Positions 50,858 to 59,963 of a stretch of DNA of 64,000 bases are shown in pieces. The stretch comes from Paracoccaceae bacterium (GTDB taxonomy: Bacteria > Pseudomonadota > Alphaproteobacteria > Rhodobacterales > Rhodobacteraceae). Position 1 is the first letter of the stretch; each line of letters opens with the position of its first letter. Position numbers and translations under genes: made by a program. A model generated the notes under the pieces. It ran no database searches, was not told the DNA's origin, and saw only the letters and a list, made by a program, of their open reading frames with translations. Where the stretch lies: positions 124,001 through 188,000 of the forward strand of contig JANSXS010000001.1 in assembly GCA_024742835.1 (NCBI GenBank). Reading direction: 5' to 3'.

Positions 50858-53800
50858 TCAGGAACCGGGCCGGATTTCATGGATGATCGGGGCGGTGTCG
50901 CAAACCTTTTGCGCGATATCCACCACATGCCGGTGGTGGGTCAGGTAAATGGCCTGCCCGCTTTGACCTATCCGCTCCATGACCCGGCAGGCGGCGCTGG
51001 TGCGATCCTCGTCGAAGGTCTCGAAAATATCGTCGCAAAAGAACGGCAGGCGGGTGCCCTGATCGACCAGTTGCTCATGCGCCGCGGCGCGCAGGGCAAG
51101 ATAAAGCTGAAACCGGGTGCCCTTGGACATTTCGGCGGCCCTTTTGGTGCTGCCGTCCCCGGCCACGGCGATCAGGGTTTCCTCTGACCCGTCGGGCTGC
51201 GTTGTAAGACGCGGATAGGCCCCCTGCGTCAGCGCAGCAAAGCACCGCTCGGTCGCGGCCATCATGCCGCTGCGATGGGTGTCGCGGTATCGCCGTATCG
51301 CGGCGTCGGCCAGAAGATGCCCCAGCGACAGTTCCAGATAGGTTTCCGCCGCCTCTTGCAGGTCCAGTTCCAGCGTGACGCGCTGCTCTGTCAGGCGGGC
51401 GATATCGGCGTTGTCCGTCACCTGTGCCAGCGCCTGTTGCGCGGTCACGCGGGTCTCTGTCGCGGTGGTCAGCGCCGCGTCGGCGCGGTCAAGATCGGCC
51501 TTGCAGCTTGTGCTTTCGGCATCCAGCGTCACAAGGCTGGTGCCCGCCAGCCGGGTGCGCGCGGTGTCCGGATCCGGCGCATCCAGCTCCGTGGTGATCC
51601 GCCGGATCAGCGCCGCGCGTTTTTCGCGCTGCGCGATGATCTGCGCGGCCTGACCGGCGCTGGCGCGCAGCGCATCCAGCGTGCCGGTCTGTGACCCATC
51701 CGGAAAGGCGCGGGCAAGCGTGGTCACGGTTGCCGCGATCTCTGCCAGGCGTTGTTCGGCCATCTCCAGCGCCGCGCCCGCGGTCCTGAGCCGGTCATCA
51801 AGGCTACACGCTTCTGTCTCGGCGTTGCGGGCGGCGTCGGACGCGTTCCGTAACCGCGCAAAGCTGTCGGCGGGTGTGTCGCCGGGGGGCAGGTCATGGG
51901 CCTTTGCCAGTGCCGCGACCTGTTGCGCGAAAAGTGCGCGGTCCCGTTCCATCGTGGTCACGCGCTGTGCGGCCTCGGCGCGCTTTTCCTCCTGCGTGGC
52001 AAGGCTGCGAAGCGGATCGAGAGCGGCCAGCAGCGTGTCGGGGGCCACCGCATCGCCAAGGCTTTCGCGGACCAGCGCGCACCAGGCGGTTTCAGCCTCG
52101 GCCTGGTCTTGCTGGCAAAGCTCGTGCCTGTCGCTGCGCGCGGTCAGGTCCGCCTCGACCTGTCGCAGTGCTTCACCGGCGGCGTCGATGGAGCTGCGGG
52201 CCTGCGTGGCAGCCTCTGCCTTGCGTCGCGCAACGGCGACGGCGCTGGTGATATCCGGCGCTGCCAGATCCAGATGCGGGGTCAGCGCCTCCAAAAGTGC
52301 CTGCGCGCGCGCCAGTAAAGGGGCGTGGCTGTCACGCGTCCGCGCGGCGTCCTGTGCGGCCTGTTGCGCGGCGGCGTGGCGCGTCACCCAGTCCATCCAT
52401 TCGGCGGGCAGGATCGTGCCTTGCAGCCCCACGGCCCCGGCTGCGGCGGTGATCTTGGTCTCTATCCCCACAAGGGCCGCGTCATGTTCGGCGACACGCG
52501 CCTCGGTCTGCGTGGCGCGGGCCTGCGCCTCGGCGATGTCCTGCGCGATCTGGCGCAGATGCCCAAGGTCGCTGGCATGGGCGATCCGCGTCTCTTGCGC
52601 GCGGTCGAACGCCTGCATCGCCGCGTTGAATGCGTCTGCCGTGGTCGCGGTCAGGGCTGTGCGATGATCTTGCCACAGGCGCTCCCGTTCGGCGCGCAGC
52701 GCGGCGGCGTCTTGGTCGGGCACCAATTGCCCGTCCCGCAGCAAACTATCCGCTTGCGCCTGTCGCGCGGCGATATCCTCGTGGTGGCGCGCAAGGGTCG
52801 TGCGCTCTTGTTGGATCTTTTGGCACAGCGCGTCATGCGCTTGGGCCAGTTCGCGGGCGTGGGGGAGGCTCATCGCGCAATCGGGCAGCGTGTCAAAGCG
52901 AACAGACTCCGTTCCAGGCGCATGATACGCAGCGCGCGCGGCCTGATCGGCGGTTGTCACGGCCTGTTGTGCCGCGGCATGAGCCGGCATCAGCGCGTCG
53001 GCCTGATGCCGGGCAAGAATCGCGCCGATATCGGCTTGCGCGGGGGCTTGCGCCACCTTCCTGTCAAGCTCGGCCTGTGCGCGGTCGCGCCGCGCGCGCA
53101 GGTCCGACAGTTCTTGTGCCTGCGTTGCGGTGGCTGTGCGGGCGCGGATCAGCCTGTCTCGGGCTGCTTCGAGAGCCAAAAGCTGCGCGGGGCTTGGCAC
53201 GAGGCTTTCGGGCGGGCACGTGTCCGCCACATCCAGATCGCGCGCGGCGCGCGCCATCGCCGTGCGCGCCGCGTCCAGTTGATCGCGGCGACGGGGCAGA
53301 TCAAGCGCATTCGCACGGTCGCGGGCGCGCAGGTCCTCCAGTACGTCCAGGTCTTCTGCCAGAGCGGCCAGCGCAGGAGATAGCGGCAGGTCCACGCGCT
53401 GCGCGGTCAGCGTGTCGATCTCTGCGCGCAGGCGCTTGATATCGCCCTGCGCGCGGGTTTCGTCGGTTTTCAAGGTGACAAGCGTTTCGGGATCGAACTC
53501 CAGCCGCTCGGGATAGTCGGCAAAAGGTGCAAGAGCGTCGTCAAGCGCATCGAGCTCGGCCAGCAAGGGCAGCGCGCGCTGTTGCGCTGCCAGATCTGCG
53601 GCACACGTGTGCAGGGCGTCGCGCGCACTGCGCGCCCCGGTCTCGGTGGTTTGCGCGTCGGTCAGGGCCTTTTTCAGGCCGCGCCACGCACTGGCGGTGA
53701 CGTCGCGCTCGCGGATCTCGCGGTCGATCTCTTTCAGCGCACGTTTGAGTTCCGCGACGCGGGTCTTGCTTTTGCGCTTGGCCCAGATGGTATCGGCCTC

Positions 53801-54304
53801 CTCACGTACGTTTTCCAGCACGGCGCTAAGATCCGCCACCCCGGCGGCGGCCGAAAACAACAGCCGACCGATATCGCCGCGCGCCTGCGCGATCTCTTCG
53901 CCGCCGCGTTCGATCGTGTCGTCGTCAAGGCACAGAAGATTGCGGTAATCTTCTTCGCCAAGCCCGCCCAGATGCCCGGCAAGCGCCGCTTCAGGCAGGG
54001 CGGTGCCTGCCCCGTCAAGCAGATCGCCGCTGCGTTTCGGCAATCGGGTGAACGCGCGCGGCGTGCCGTCGATTTCCAGAACCCCGGAGACCGACAGGTT
54101 GGGGCGCTGGTGCTTGAAGGCATAAGGCTCGCGATGCGGAAAGCCGTAGAACAGGCGCAGCGCGGCTTCCATCGTGGTGGTCTTGCCCGCCTCGTTTGGT
54201 CCGTAGACGATGTGGAAATCGGGGCGCGCGCCCGCCGCGCCGAAATCAAGCGCATGGCCGGTGAAATGGCCGAAACGGTCAAGCGTCAGATGGCGCAGCC
54301 GCAT
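50858..54304 (-). CDS. Large SMC-like AAA ATPase (YhaN family)
   Basis: A 1148-residue SbcC/Rad50-like ATPase. The head starts LTLDRFGHFTGHALDFG with Walker A YGPNEAGKTTTMEAALRLFY (about residues 33-53); long Ala/Arg/Glu-rich coiled coils occupy about 170-1000; the C-terminal head has MSKGTRFQLYLALR (signature region) and Walker B LPFFCDDIFETFDEDRTSA. With its neighbouring nuclease it forms a MRN/SbcCD-like pair, presumably for DNA end processing or defence. ATG 54304 overlaps the nuclease stop by one base (TAATG). The coiled-coil part is unusually rich in Ala and Asp. Confidence 0.88.
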   Translation of the reverse strand: MRLRHLTLDRFGHFTGHALDFGAAGARPDFHIVYGPNEAGKTTTMEAALRLFYGFPHREPYAFKHQRPNLSVSGVLEIDGTPRAFTRLPKRSGDLLDGAGTALPEAALAGHLGGLGEEDYRNLLCLDDDTIERGGEEIAQARGDIGRLLFSAAAGVADLSAVLENVREEADTIWAKRKSKTRVAELKRALKEIDREIRERDVTASAWRGLKKALTDAQTTETGARSARDALHTCAADLAAQQRALPLLAELDALDDALAPFADYPERLEFDPETLVTLKTDETRAQGDIKRLRAEIDTLTAQRVDLPLSPALAALAEDLDVLEDLRARDRANALDLPRRRDQLDAARTAMARAARDLDVADTCPPESLVPSPAQLLALEAARDRLIRARTATATQAQELSDLRARRDRAQAELDRKVAQAPAQADIGAILARHQADALMPAHAAAQQAVTTADQAARAAYHAPGTESVRFDTLPDCAMSLPHARELAQAHDALCQKIQQERTTLARHHEDIAARQAQADSLLRDGQLVPDQDAAALRAERERLWQDHRTALTATTADAFNAAMQAFDRAQETRIAHASDLGHLRQIAQDIAEAQARATQTEARVAEHDAALVGIETKITAAAGAVGLQGTILPAEWMDWVTRHAAAQQAAQDAARTRDSHAPLLARAQALLEALTPHLDLAAPDITSAVAVARRKAEAATQARSSIDAAGEALRQVEADLTARSDRHELCQQDQAEAETAWCALVRESLGDAVAPDTLLAALDPLRSLATQEEKRAEAAQRVTTMERDRALFAQQVAALAKAHDLPPGDTPADSFARLRNASDAARNAETEACSLDDRLRTAGAALEMAEQRLAEIAATVTTLARAFPDGSQTGTLDALRASAGQAAQIIAQREKRAALIRRITTELDAPDPDTARTRLAGTSLVTLDAESTSCKADLDRADAALTTATETRVTAQQALAQVTDNADIARLTEQRVTLELDLQEAAETYLELSLGHLLADAAIRRYRDTHRSGMMAATERCFAALTQGAYPRLTTQPDGSEETLIAVAGDGSTKRAAEMSKGTRFQLYLALRAAAHEQLVDQGTRLPFFCDDIFETFDEDRTSAACRVMERIGQSGQAIYLTHHRHVVDIAQKVCDTAPIIHEIRPGS

Positions 54305-55539
54305 TAGCCCTCGGCTCCTTTCATCCGGGCCAACACCCGGCGTGCCCCGTTGTCACCCAGCCTGTCGGCCAGAGCGTCGGCCGCGGCTTCGTCCGGCAAA
54401 AGCGCCATGCGCACCGATTGTGGCAGATCACCTGTCACCTCGTCGATCGCGGCGCGGGCCGTGGCGGCAAAGCCCGGCTCTTGCCGGATCCCAGCCATCA
54501 GCGCGGCCAACTCCTGCGTGGCGCTTGTCGTGCTCTCGCTGCCGCCGGGGGCGTCGATCTCAAACCGGAGCTTGTCCAGCCAGAGCCGCCCTGTCTCTTG
54601 CATGAGATTGGCCGAAGTCTCTGTCCACATGTCCTGATCGCGCAGGATCTGCCAGTGCCGTTTAGGCGTGCCGGTCAGTGTCAGGCGGATCACGCCCGCC
54701 TCGCCGGTCAGCGCATTGGCCACGCCCCGCATGTGGGTGCGCAGCGCGGCGCGCAGCGCGTCGTTGCCGTCGATCTCGGAGATATCCAGCGATGCGGCGG
54801 TGAATTCCACCACCGAGGTCGGCACCTCGGCCACTTCGATCCGGCCCTCGGCCACGCTGAGCATGGTCGCGGATTTCGGCCCGGCCTCGCCGATATCGCG
54901 GCCCTGCGGCATACCGGGCATAACCACCCAGGGGGCCGTGCCGTGGATCTGCCGCTTGTGCACATGGCCAAGCGCCCAGTAATCAAAGCCCGCGCCGCTC
55001 AGGTCGCCCAATGTGCAGGGCGCATAGGTGTCGTGCCCCGCCGCCCCGGCCAGCGAGGTGTGCAGCATTGCGATATTGACCGCGCCGGGGACCGGCGGGG
55101 GAAAGCGCGGCAGCAGGCTTTCGGGCGCGTGACGATCCGCAAAGCTGACCCCGTGAATCCAAAGATCCTCGGCCAGTTGCACCTTGCCGCCGCGCGCGTC
55201 GAATACATGCACGTTGTCGGGCAGGTCCAGCGCGCCGGTGATCGGGTTTTCCGCGTCGTGATTGCCCTTGATGTAGAAAACGGGAATGTCGGCGTCGCGC
55301 AGCCGGTCAAGTTGTGCTGTCAGAAAGGCGGCGGTGCGGGCGCTGCGCGCGCGTCCGTCGAACAGGTCGCCCGCAATCAGCAGCGCCGTCACCCGTTCCA
55401 AAAGGGCCACGTCCACGATCCGCGTCAGCGCCGCCCGCGTTGCGGCCCGAACCGCGTCGCGCAGGGTTTCGTCGCGCAGCGCAAGCGAGCGCAGCGGCGC
55501 GTCCAGATGGATATCGGCGGTGTGTAGGATCTTGATCAC
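54304..55539 (-). CDS. Metallophosphoesterase exonuclease (YhaO/SbcD/Mre11-like)
   Basis: A 411-residue calcineurin-fold nuclease: IKILHTADIHLDAPL (DxH metal motif), ALLIAGDLFDGRA (GDxxD), VFYIKGNHDAENP (GNHD), IAMLHTSL, and YWALGHVHKRQI (GHxH). It pairs with the ATPase gene that follows. GTG 55539 is proposed because it places the DIH motif at the usual distance from the N-terminus; ATG 55575 or 55599 would add 12 or 20 residues. Operon with the ATPase; no promoter recognised. Confidence 0.9.
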   Translation of the reverse strand: MIKILHTADIHLDAPLRSLALRDETLRDAVRAATRAALTRIVDVALLERVTALLIAGDLFDGRARSARTAAFLTAQLDRLRDADIPVFYIKGNHDAENPITGALDLPDNVHVFDARGGKVQLAEDLWIHGVSFADRHAPESLLPRFPPPVPGAVNIAMLHTSLAGAAGHDTYAPCTLGDLSGAGFDYWALGHVHKRQIHGTAPWVVMPGMPQGRDIGEAGPKSATMLSVAEGRIEVAEVPTSVVEFTAASLDISEIDGNDALRAALRTHMRGVANALTGEAGVIRLTLTGTPKRHWQILRDQDMWTETSANLMQETGRLWLDKLRFEIDAPGGSESTTSATQELAALMAGIRQEPGFAATARAAIDEVTGDLPQSVRMALLPDEAAADALADRLGDNGARRVLARMKGAEG

Positions 55540-55606
55540 GGGCAATCCCGACGCGGTTCGGTTTGCACCAACCATGACGCCAGCCTGACGCCAGAACAAC
55601 CCTAAA

Positions 55607-55642
55607 GCGTTCCGCCTTTACCTGAAGAACCGGCCAAAGGCG
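55607..55642 (+). repeat. Second copy of the GCGTTYCGCCTTTA dispersed repeat
   Basis: GCGTTCCGCCTTTACCTGAA (55607-55626) differs from the copy at 14752 by one substitution and a missing base. It also forms an inverted repeat, CGCCTTT (55613-55619) against AAAGGCG (55636-55642). It lies at the border between the nuclease gene and the mobile debris. Confidence 0.55.
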
Positions 55643-55686
55643 TTCCTTGGATTCAATGGTCCAGCGCAAAGGTGAGCGTTTCATCT

Positions 55687-55941
55687 GTGAATGCCTGATT
55701 TGGCGTTCTGTACCCAAGGCATTTTTGGGGGCGGTGTTGAGGCGTTCGACAATGTTTCGGATATGAGTATGGGACAGCTTGGCCATTGAACGCCCTTTGG
55801 GAAGTTCTGCCCCAGAAGCCCGTTCATTTTCTTGTTCGTGCCGCGTTCCCACGCGTGGTAGGAAGGTGCGACGCAACTTTTTGCTCCAAGCGCGCGGGTG
55901 ATGGCGTGGTGGTATGAGAAGTCCGGACCATACCCTTGATC
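55687..55941 (-). pseudogene. IS30-family transposase remnant (C-terminal part, frameshifted)
   Basis: Read leftward, one frame gives DQGYGPDFSYHHAITRALG and PSYHAWERGTNKKMNGLLGQ, then NFPKG, which match the IS30 transposase core (DNGxEF, PYHSWERGxNENxNGLLRQ, PKG). The frame then shifts, and ELPKGRSMAKLSHTHIRNIV and ERLNTAPKNALG continue as the IS30 end (VARLNxRPRKxLG). The N-terminal two thirds are missing. The element is dead. Confidence 0.8.
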
Positions 55942-56046
55942 ATGTCGTCGAAGGCGGCTGACACAAGCGGTGCCCGGAGCGCGGCTGTGGACAAGTCCCG
56001 CGCGTCCACGGAAACTGGACGAGCGCGCCGGTCTTTTTGTCGATAA

Positions 56047-56145
56047 CCCGTTATCCTCGACCTCCAGCGCCGGTTGCGGGATCCGCCTGCGCCAGATGTA
56101 GCTGGCCCCGCGGCGGGTCACATGTGTCATCACTCCCATGCTCAT
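56047..56145 (-). pseudogene. Fragment of a tyrosine integrase N-terminus beside tRNA-Gln
   Basis: MSMGVMTHVTRRGASYIWRR, then RIPQPALEVED, resembles the short N-terminal domain (RRGxxYxWRRRLP) of phage-type integrases of alphaproteobacteria. No catalytic domain follows; the frame runs into the IS30 debris. It is 170 bases downstream of the tRNA-Gln 3' end, the normal place for an integrase of a tRNA-integrating element. Confidence 0.55.
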
Positions 56146-56314
56146 CCCCTTTTCAGAGCCGCGCCGAGAGGAAAAATCTGCATCGCCGGGAGCTTTCGGC
56201 CCCCTGCGTTTCGCAGCCGTGTGTTGCACCCGTGTGTCGCAGTTGCGCCACAATAGGGTGAATCCGCAAAAAATTCGCGGAAAAACGACTATTATCAGCG
56301 ACGTAACTGAGGAC

Positions 56315-56389
56315 TGGCTGGGGTGGTAGGATTCGAACCTACGATACACGGTACCAAAAACCGATGCCTTACCACTTGGCTACACCCCA
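56315..56389 (-). tRNA. tRNA-Gln (anticodon UUG)
   Basis: Read leftward from TGGGGTGTAGCCAAGTGGTA, the 75-base sequence folds as a tRNA: acceptor TGGGGTG/CACCCCA, D arm, anticodon loop TTTTGGT with TTG, T arm GTAGG-TTCGAAT-CCTAC and encoded CCA (56315-56317). Only the outermost anticodon-stem position is a T-T mismatch. Confidence 0.96.
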
Positions 56390-56485
56390 ACTGTGCGAGG
56401 CTAGTTACTCTGGACATTGGAGCGGTTCAAGCCCGCATGATGAAAATTTTCGCCCGGTTTCCAAATTTCTCGCATGTGGGCGGGC

Positions 56486-56980
56486 CTAGTCCAGGATTTC
56501 ATCCGGGCGGACGCCCCACAGGTGCTCTTTACGGGTCCAGCCGCGATAGCCGCCGGTCTGGATGCGGCACCAATCCGGCGCGCAAGCGTCGATCCGCGCA
56601 ACCACGCCCGCCTCGAGCCGGGCCACGGTCATCGCCGCCACGTCGGGACGCGCGTGAAGGTCGGCCATCGCGGCCTCTACGATCACGGTGCGAGTGCCCG
56701 ACAGCAGGGAATAATGCACCCAGCCGCCCGCGCCGTCACGGTCGCGCACGCGCCGCCAGTGGCCATGTTCGGCGGTGATTTCCAGTGGCAGGTCGCGGCG
56801 CTTGAACACCCAGTCGATCCGGTGTGTCAGGCTGGGACCGCGCCGCACATTGCCTTCGCTGGCCTTCATCGACACGAAACGGGGCAGGGGCAGGTTCGTG
56901 ACCGGGCCGCGCTCCTGCGCCGCGCCCATATCCGCGACAAGGATCGCCAGCGCGCTGGCCACACCGTAAAAGATTTTCAT
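56486..56980 (-). CDS. Exported bacterial SH3-domain protein
   Basis: A 164-residue protein with signal peptide (MKIFYGVASALAILVADMGA, cleavage near AQERG). Two SH3-like repeats follow: FVSMKASEGNVRRGPSLTHR through WVHYSLLSGTRTVIV, and ADLHARPDVAAMTVARLEAG through GGYRGWTRKEHLWGV. It corresponds to the COG3807-type SH3 proteins common in alphaproteobacteria, thought to bind cell-wall components. Located between tRNA-Gln and a divergent dehydrogenase. ATG 56980 chosen by the signal peptide; the open frame extends far upstream. Confidence 0.88.
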   Translation of the reverse strand: MKIFYGVASALAILVADMGAAQERGPVTNLPLPRFVSMKASEGNVRRGPSLTHRIDWVFKRRDLPLEITAEHGHWRRVRDRDGAGGWVHYSLLSGTRTVIVEAAMADLHARPDVAAMTVARLEAGVVARIDACAPDWCRIQTGGYRGWTRKEHLWGVRPDEILD

Positions 56981-57091
56981 GGCTTTCAACTGCTCTGATG
57001 CTCTGCTCTTGGCCGGGGTTCTTGTGCCCCGCACGTTCCTGCGGCACTGTGGCAGGGTGCTGCGCGATTTGGAAGACGAAGGAGGAGATTC

Positions 57092-58078
57092 ATGGCATCC
57101 GAGCGCCTGAGTGTTGTCGTTACGCGACGCTTGCCCGAGGTTGTGGAACGGCGGCTGAGCGAACTCTTCGATGCAAGATTGCGCGAGGACGACACCCCGA
57201 TGACCCGCGACGAGCTGGTCGCGGCGGTGCGGCAGGCGGATGTTCTGGTGCCCACGATCAACGACCGTATCGACGCCGGGCTGATCGGGCAGGCGGGCGC
57301 GCGGCTCAAGCTGATCGCGAATTACGGTGCGGGCGTGGACCATATCGACGTGCTAACCGCACGGCAGCGTGGCATCCTTGTGTCCAACACGCCCGGCGTG
57401 CTGACCGATGATACCGCCGATATGACCATGGCGCTGATCCTTGCCGTGACGCGCCGCATTCCCGAAGGACTGGCCGTGATGCAGGGCGATGATTGGCCGG
57501 GCTGGTCTCCCACCGCACTCCTTGGCGGGCGCGTGGCGGGGCGGCGTCTGGGTATCCTTGGGATGGGCCGGATCGGGCAGGCGGTGGCGCGGCGCGCGGC
57601 GGCTTTCGGGATGCAGATCCATTATCACAACCGTCATCGCCTGCGCCCCGAGATCGAGGCCGAGGTGGGCGCGACCTATTGGGAAAGCCTTGACCAGATG
57701 GCCGCCCGCATGGATGTCCTGAGCCTCAACTGCCCGCACACGCCCTCCACTTTCCATCTGATGAACGCGCGGCGGCTAAAGCTGATGAAACCCGATGCGG
57801 TGATCGTCAACACCAGCCGGGGCGAGGTGATCGACGAGAACGCGCTGACACGCATGTTGCGCGCCGGAGAGATCGCGGGTGCGGGGCTGGACGTGTACGA
57901 GAATGGCACCAACGTGAACCCGCGCCTGCGCGAGTTGAAAAACGTGGTGCTTTTGCCGCATATGGGCTCGGCCACCCGCGAGGGCCGGATCGAGATGGGC
58001 GAAAAGGTGCTCTTGAACATCAAGACCTATCATGACGGTCACCGGCCACCCGATCAGGTCGTGCCGTCGATGCTGTGA
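57092..58078 (+). CDS. D-isomer-specific 2-hydroxyacid dehydrogenase
   Basis: A 328-residue NAD(P)-dependent dehydrogenase: LIANYGAGVDHIDV, the nucleotide-binding LGILGMGRIGQAVARRAAAF, LSLNCPHTPSTFHLMN, the catalytic Arg in VNTSRGEVIDE, Glu in LDVYENGTN and His in VLLPHMGSATREGR. It is closest in character to glyoxylate/hydroxypyruvate reductases of the GyaR/GhrB type. ATG 57092 has GGAGGAG seven bases upstream. Its stop is shared with an alternative GTG start of the next gene. Confidence 0.92.
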   Translation: MASERLSVVVTRRLPEVVERRLSELFDARLREDDTPMTRDELVAAVRQADVLVPTINDRIDAGLIGQAGARLKLIANYGAGVDHIDVLTARQRGILVSNTPGVLTDDTADMTMALILAVTRRIPEGLAVMQGDDWPGWSPTALLGGRVAGRRLGILGMGRIGQAVARRAAAFGMQIHYHNRHRLRPEIEAEVGATYWESLDQMAARMDVLSLNCPHTPSTFHLMNARRLKLMKPDAVIVNTSRGEVIDENALTRMLRAGEIAGAGLDVYENGTNVNPRLRELKNVVLLPHMGSATREGRIEMGEKVLLNIKTYHDGHRPPDQVVPSML

Positions 58079-58101
58079 CACCCAAGCCGAAAGGGATCGC
58101 C

Positions 58102-59874
58102 ATGCGGTTTCGTGCCTGTCTTTTCGCCTTTCTGACACTGTCTTCCGGTGCTTTTGCGCAACAGGCCGCCGATGCGGTACAGCCGGAAATTGCCGGGGCA
58201 GGGCAGGTTGCGCTGTCGGATGCGGTCAGCGCCGCGCAGGAGGCAAAGGGGCAGGGCCGGCCCGTGGCTGCGGACGACTGGATGGTGTCCGCCGCCAACC
58301 CCTATGCGGTGGAGGCCGGGGCAAGGGTGTTGGGCGCGGGCGGGTCCGCGGCGGATGCGATGGTGGCCGTGCAGGCCGTGCTGGGGCTGGTGGAGCCGCA
58401 AAGCTCGGGTCTTGGGGGCGGGGCGTTCCTTGTCTGGTACGATGCGCAAAGCGGTAAGGTGACCACGCTCGATGGGCGCGAAACCGCGCCGCTGGCGGCC
58501 ACGCCGCGCCTGTTTCAGAACGACGCGGGAGAGCCGCTGGACTTCTTCGACGCGGTTGTGGGCGGGCGCTCTGTCGGCGTTCCGGGCACGCCCGCCCTGA
58601 TGGCAGAGGCGCACAGGCGCTGGGGCCGGGCCGAATGGGCGGGATTGTTCGACGATGCAATCCGGCTGGCGCGCGACGGGTTCGAGGTGTCGCCGCGACT
58701 GGCCACGATGGTGGCCGCCGATGCCGGGCGGCTGTCGCGCTTTGCACCCACGCGTGATTATTTCCTGCCGGGGGGCGAGGCCATTGCGGCGGGCGAGACG
58801 CTTCGCAACCCGGACTATGCGAATGTTTTGCAAATTTTGGCCAATGACGGTGCACAAACATTTTACACAGGCGCAATCGCGCAAGACATCGCCGCCATTG
58901 TGCAACAGGAATCTGGTCTGCTCACCCGGATGGATTTCGCCGTCTACAGCGTCAAGGAACGCGCCTCGGTCTGCATGACCTACCGCGCGCATGAGGTCTG
59001 CGGCATGGGGCCGCCCTCCTCTGGTGCGCTGACGGTGGGGCAGATCCTTGGCCTGCTCACACCCTTCGACATGGCGGCCCTTGGCCCTGACGCGCCCGAG
59101 GCGTGGCGGCTTATCGGGGATGCCAGCCGGCTCGCGTTTGCGGACCGGGGGCGGTACATGGCGGATACCGATTTTGTGCCCGTTCCGGTGAAGGGGCTGC
59201 TTGCCCCTGACTACCTGCGCGAGCGTTCCCGCCTGCTGGAAGGCGATGACGCCCTGCCCGAGGTGGCACCGGGCCAGCCCGAATTCGATCACGCGCTCAA
59301 TTGGGCCGATGACCGTTCGCTTGAACTGCCGTCCACCTCTCATATCTCGATTGTCGATGCGCAGGGCAACGCGCTGTCGATGACCACCACCATCGAAAAC
59401 GCCTTTGGCTCGCGGCTGATGGTGCAGGGGTTCTTGCTCAATAACGAACTCACCGATTTTTCCTTTGCCAGCCACGCGAACGGCCGCCCCATCGCCAACC
59501 GGGTAGAGCCGGGCAAGCGCCCGCGCTCGTCCATGGCACCGACGATTGTGCTGAAGGATGGCAAACCGGTGCTGGTGGTGGGCAGTCCGGGCGGCAGCCG
59601 GATCATCGGCTATGTCGCCAAGACGATCATCGCCTATCTGGATTGGGGCATGGACGTGCAACAGGCCATAGACCTGCCCCATCTGGTGAACCGTTTTGGC
59701 ACTTATGACATAGAGCCGGGCCTGACAGGCGCGCGGCTGGCACTGGCGCTGGCCGATATGGGGTTCGAGGTGGCGCTGTCGCCGATGGTGTCGGGCCTGC
59801 ACGCCATCGCGATAGAAGACAGATTGCGCGGCGGGGCCGACACGCGGCGTGAGGGCATCGCGCTTGGTCAATAG
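58102..59874 (+). CDS. ggt: Gamma-glutamyltransferase (periplasmic)
   Basis: A 590-residue Ntn-hydrolase precursor that removes or transfers the gamma-glutamyl group of glutathione. Signal peptide MRFRACLFAFLTLSSGAFAQ. Conserved DWMVSAANPYAVEAGARVL, QSSGLGGGAFLVWYDA, GRETAP, FADRGRYMAD, the self-cleavage site at Thr412 in LPSTSHISIVDAQGNALS, NNELTDFS, and VGSPGGSRII. ATG 58102 behind AAAGGGATCGCC gives a clean signal peptide; GTG 58075, overlapping the upstream stop, is an alternative. Probably cotranscribed with the dehydrogenase. Confidence 0.94.
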   Translation: MRFRACLFAFLTLSSGAFAQQAADAVQPEIAGAGQVALSDAVSAAQEAKGQGRPVAADDWMVSAANPYAVEAGARVLGAGGSAADAMVAVQAVLGLVEPQSSGLGGGAFLVWYDAQSGKVTTLDGRETAPLAATPRLFQNDAGEPLDFFDAVVGGRSVGVPGTPALMAEAHRRWGRAEWAGLFDDAIRLARDGFEVSPRLATMVAADAGRLSRFAPTRDYFLPGGEAIAAGETLRNPDYANVLQILANDGAQTFYTGAIAQDIAAIVQQESGLLTRMDFAVYSVKERASVCMTYRAHEVCGMGPPSSGALTVGQILGLLTPFDMAALGPDAPEAWRLIGDASRLAFADRGRYMADTDFVPVPVKGLLAPDYLRERSRLLEGDDALPEVAPGQPEFDHALNWADDRSLELPSTSHISIVDAQGNALSMTTTIENAFGSRLMVQGFLLNNELTDFSFASHANGRPIANRVEPGKRPRSSMAPTIVLKDGKPVLVVGSPGGSRIIGYVAKTIIAYLDWGMDVQQAIDLPHLVNRFGTYDIEPGLTGARLALALADMGFEVALSPMVSGLHAIAIEDRLRGGADTRREGIALGQ

Positions 59875-59963
59875 GGCAGGGGCCGGAAAACGCCGCTGTC
59901 CTATCTAATTGCCGCCAGAATTCCCCACTATCCCTGCCCCTGACCAAGGATTGGAGGGTTGTA

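Noticed and set aside
50858..55539. Anti-phage defence system (nuclease plus SMC-like ATPase)
   Set aside because: The pair matches widespread YhaO/YhaN housekeeping-type proteins; nothing in the sequence indicates a dedicated defence role, despite mobile debris nearby.
55307..55876. Complete gene of 189 codons
   Set aside because: It joins antisense/upstream sequence of the nuclease gene to part of the IS30 remnant; composite without biological sense.
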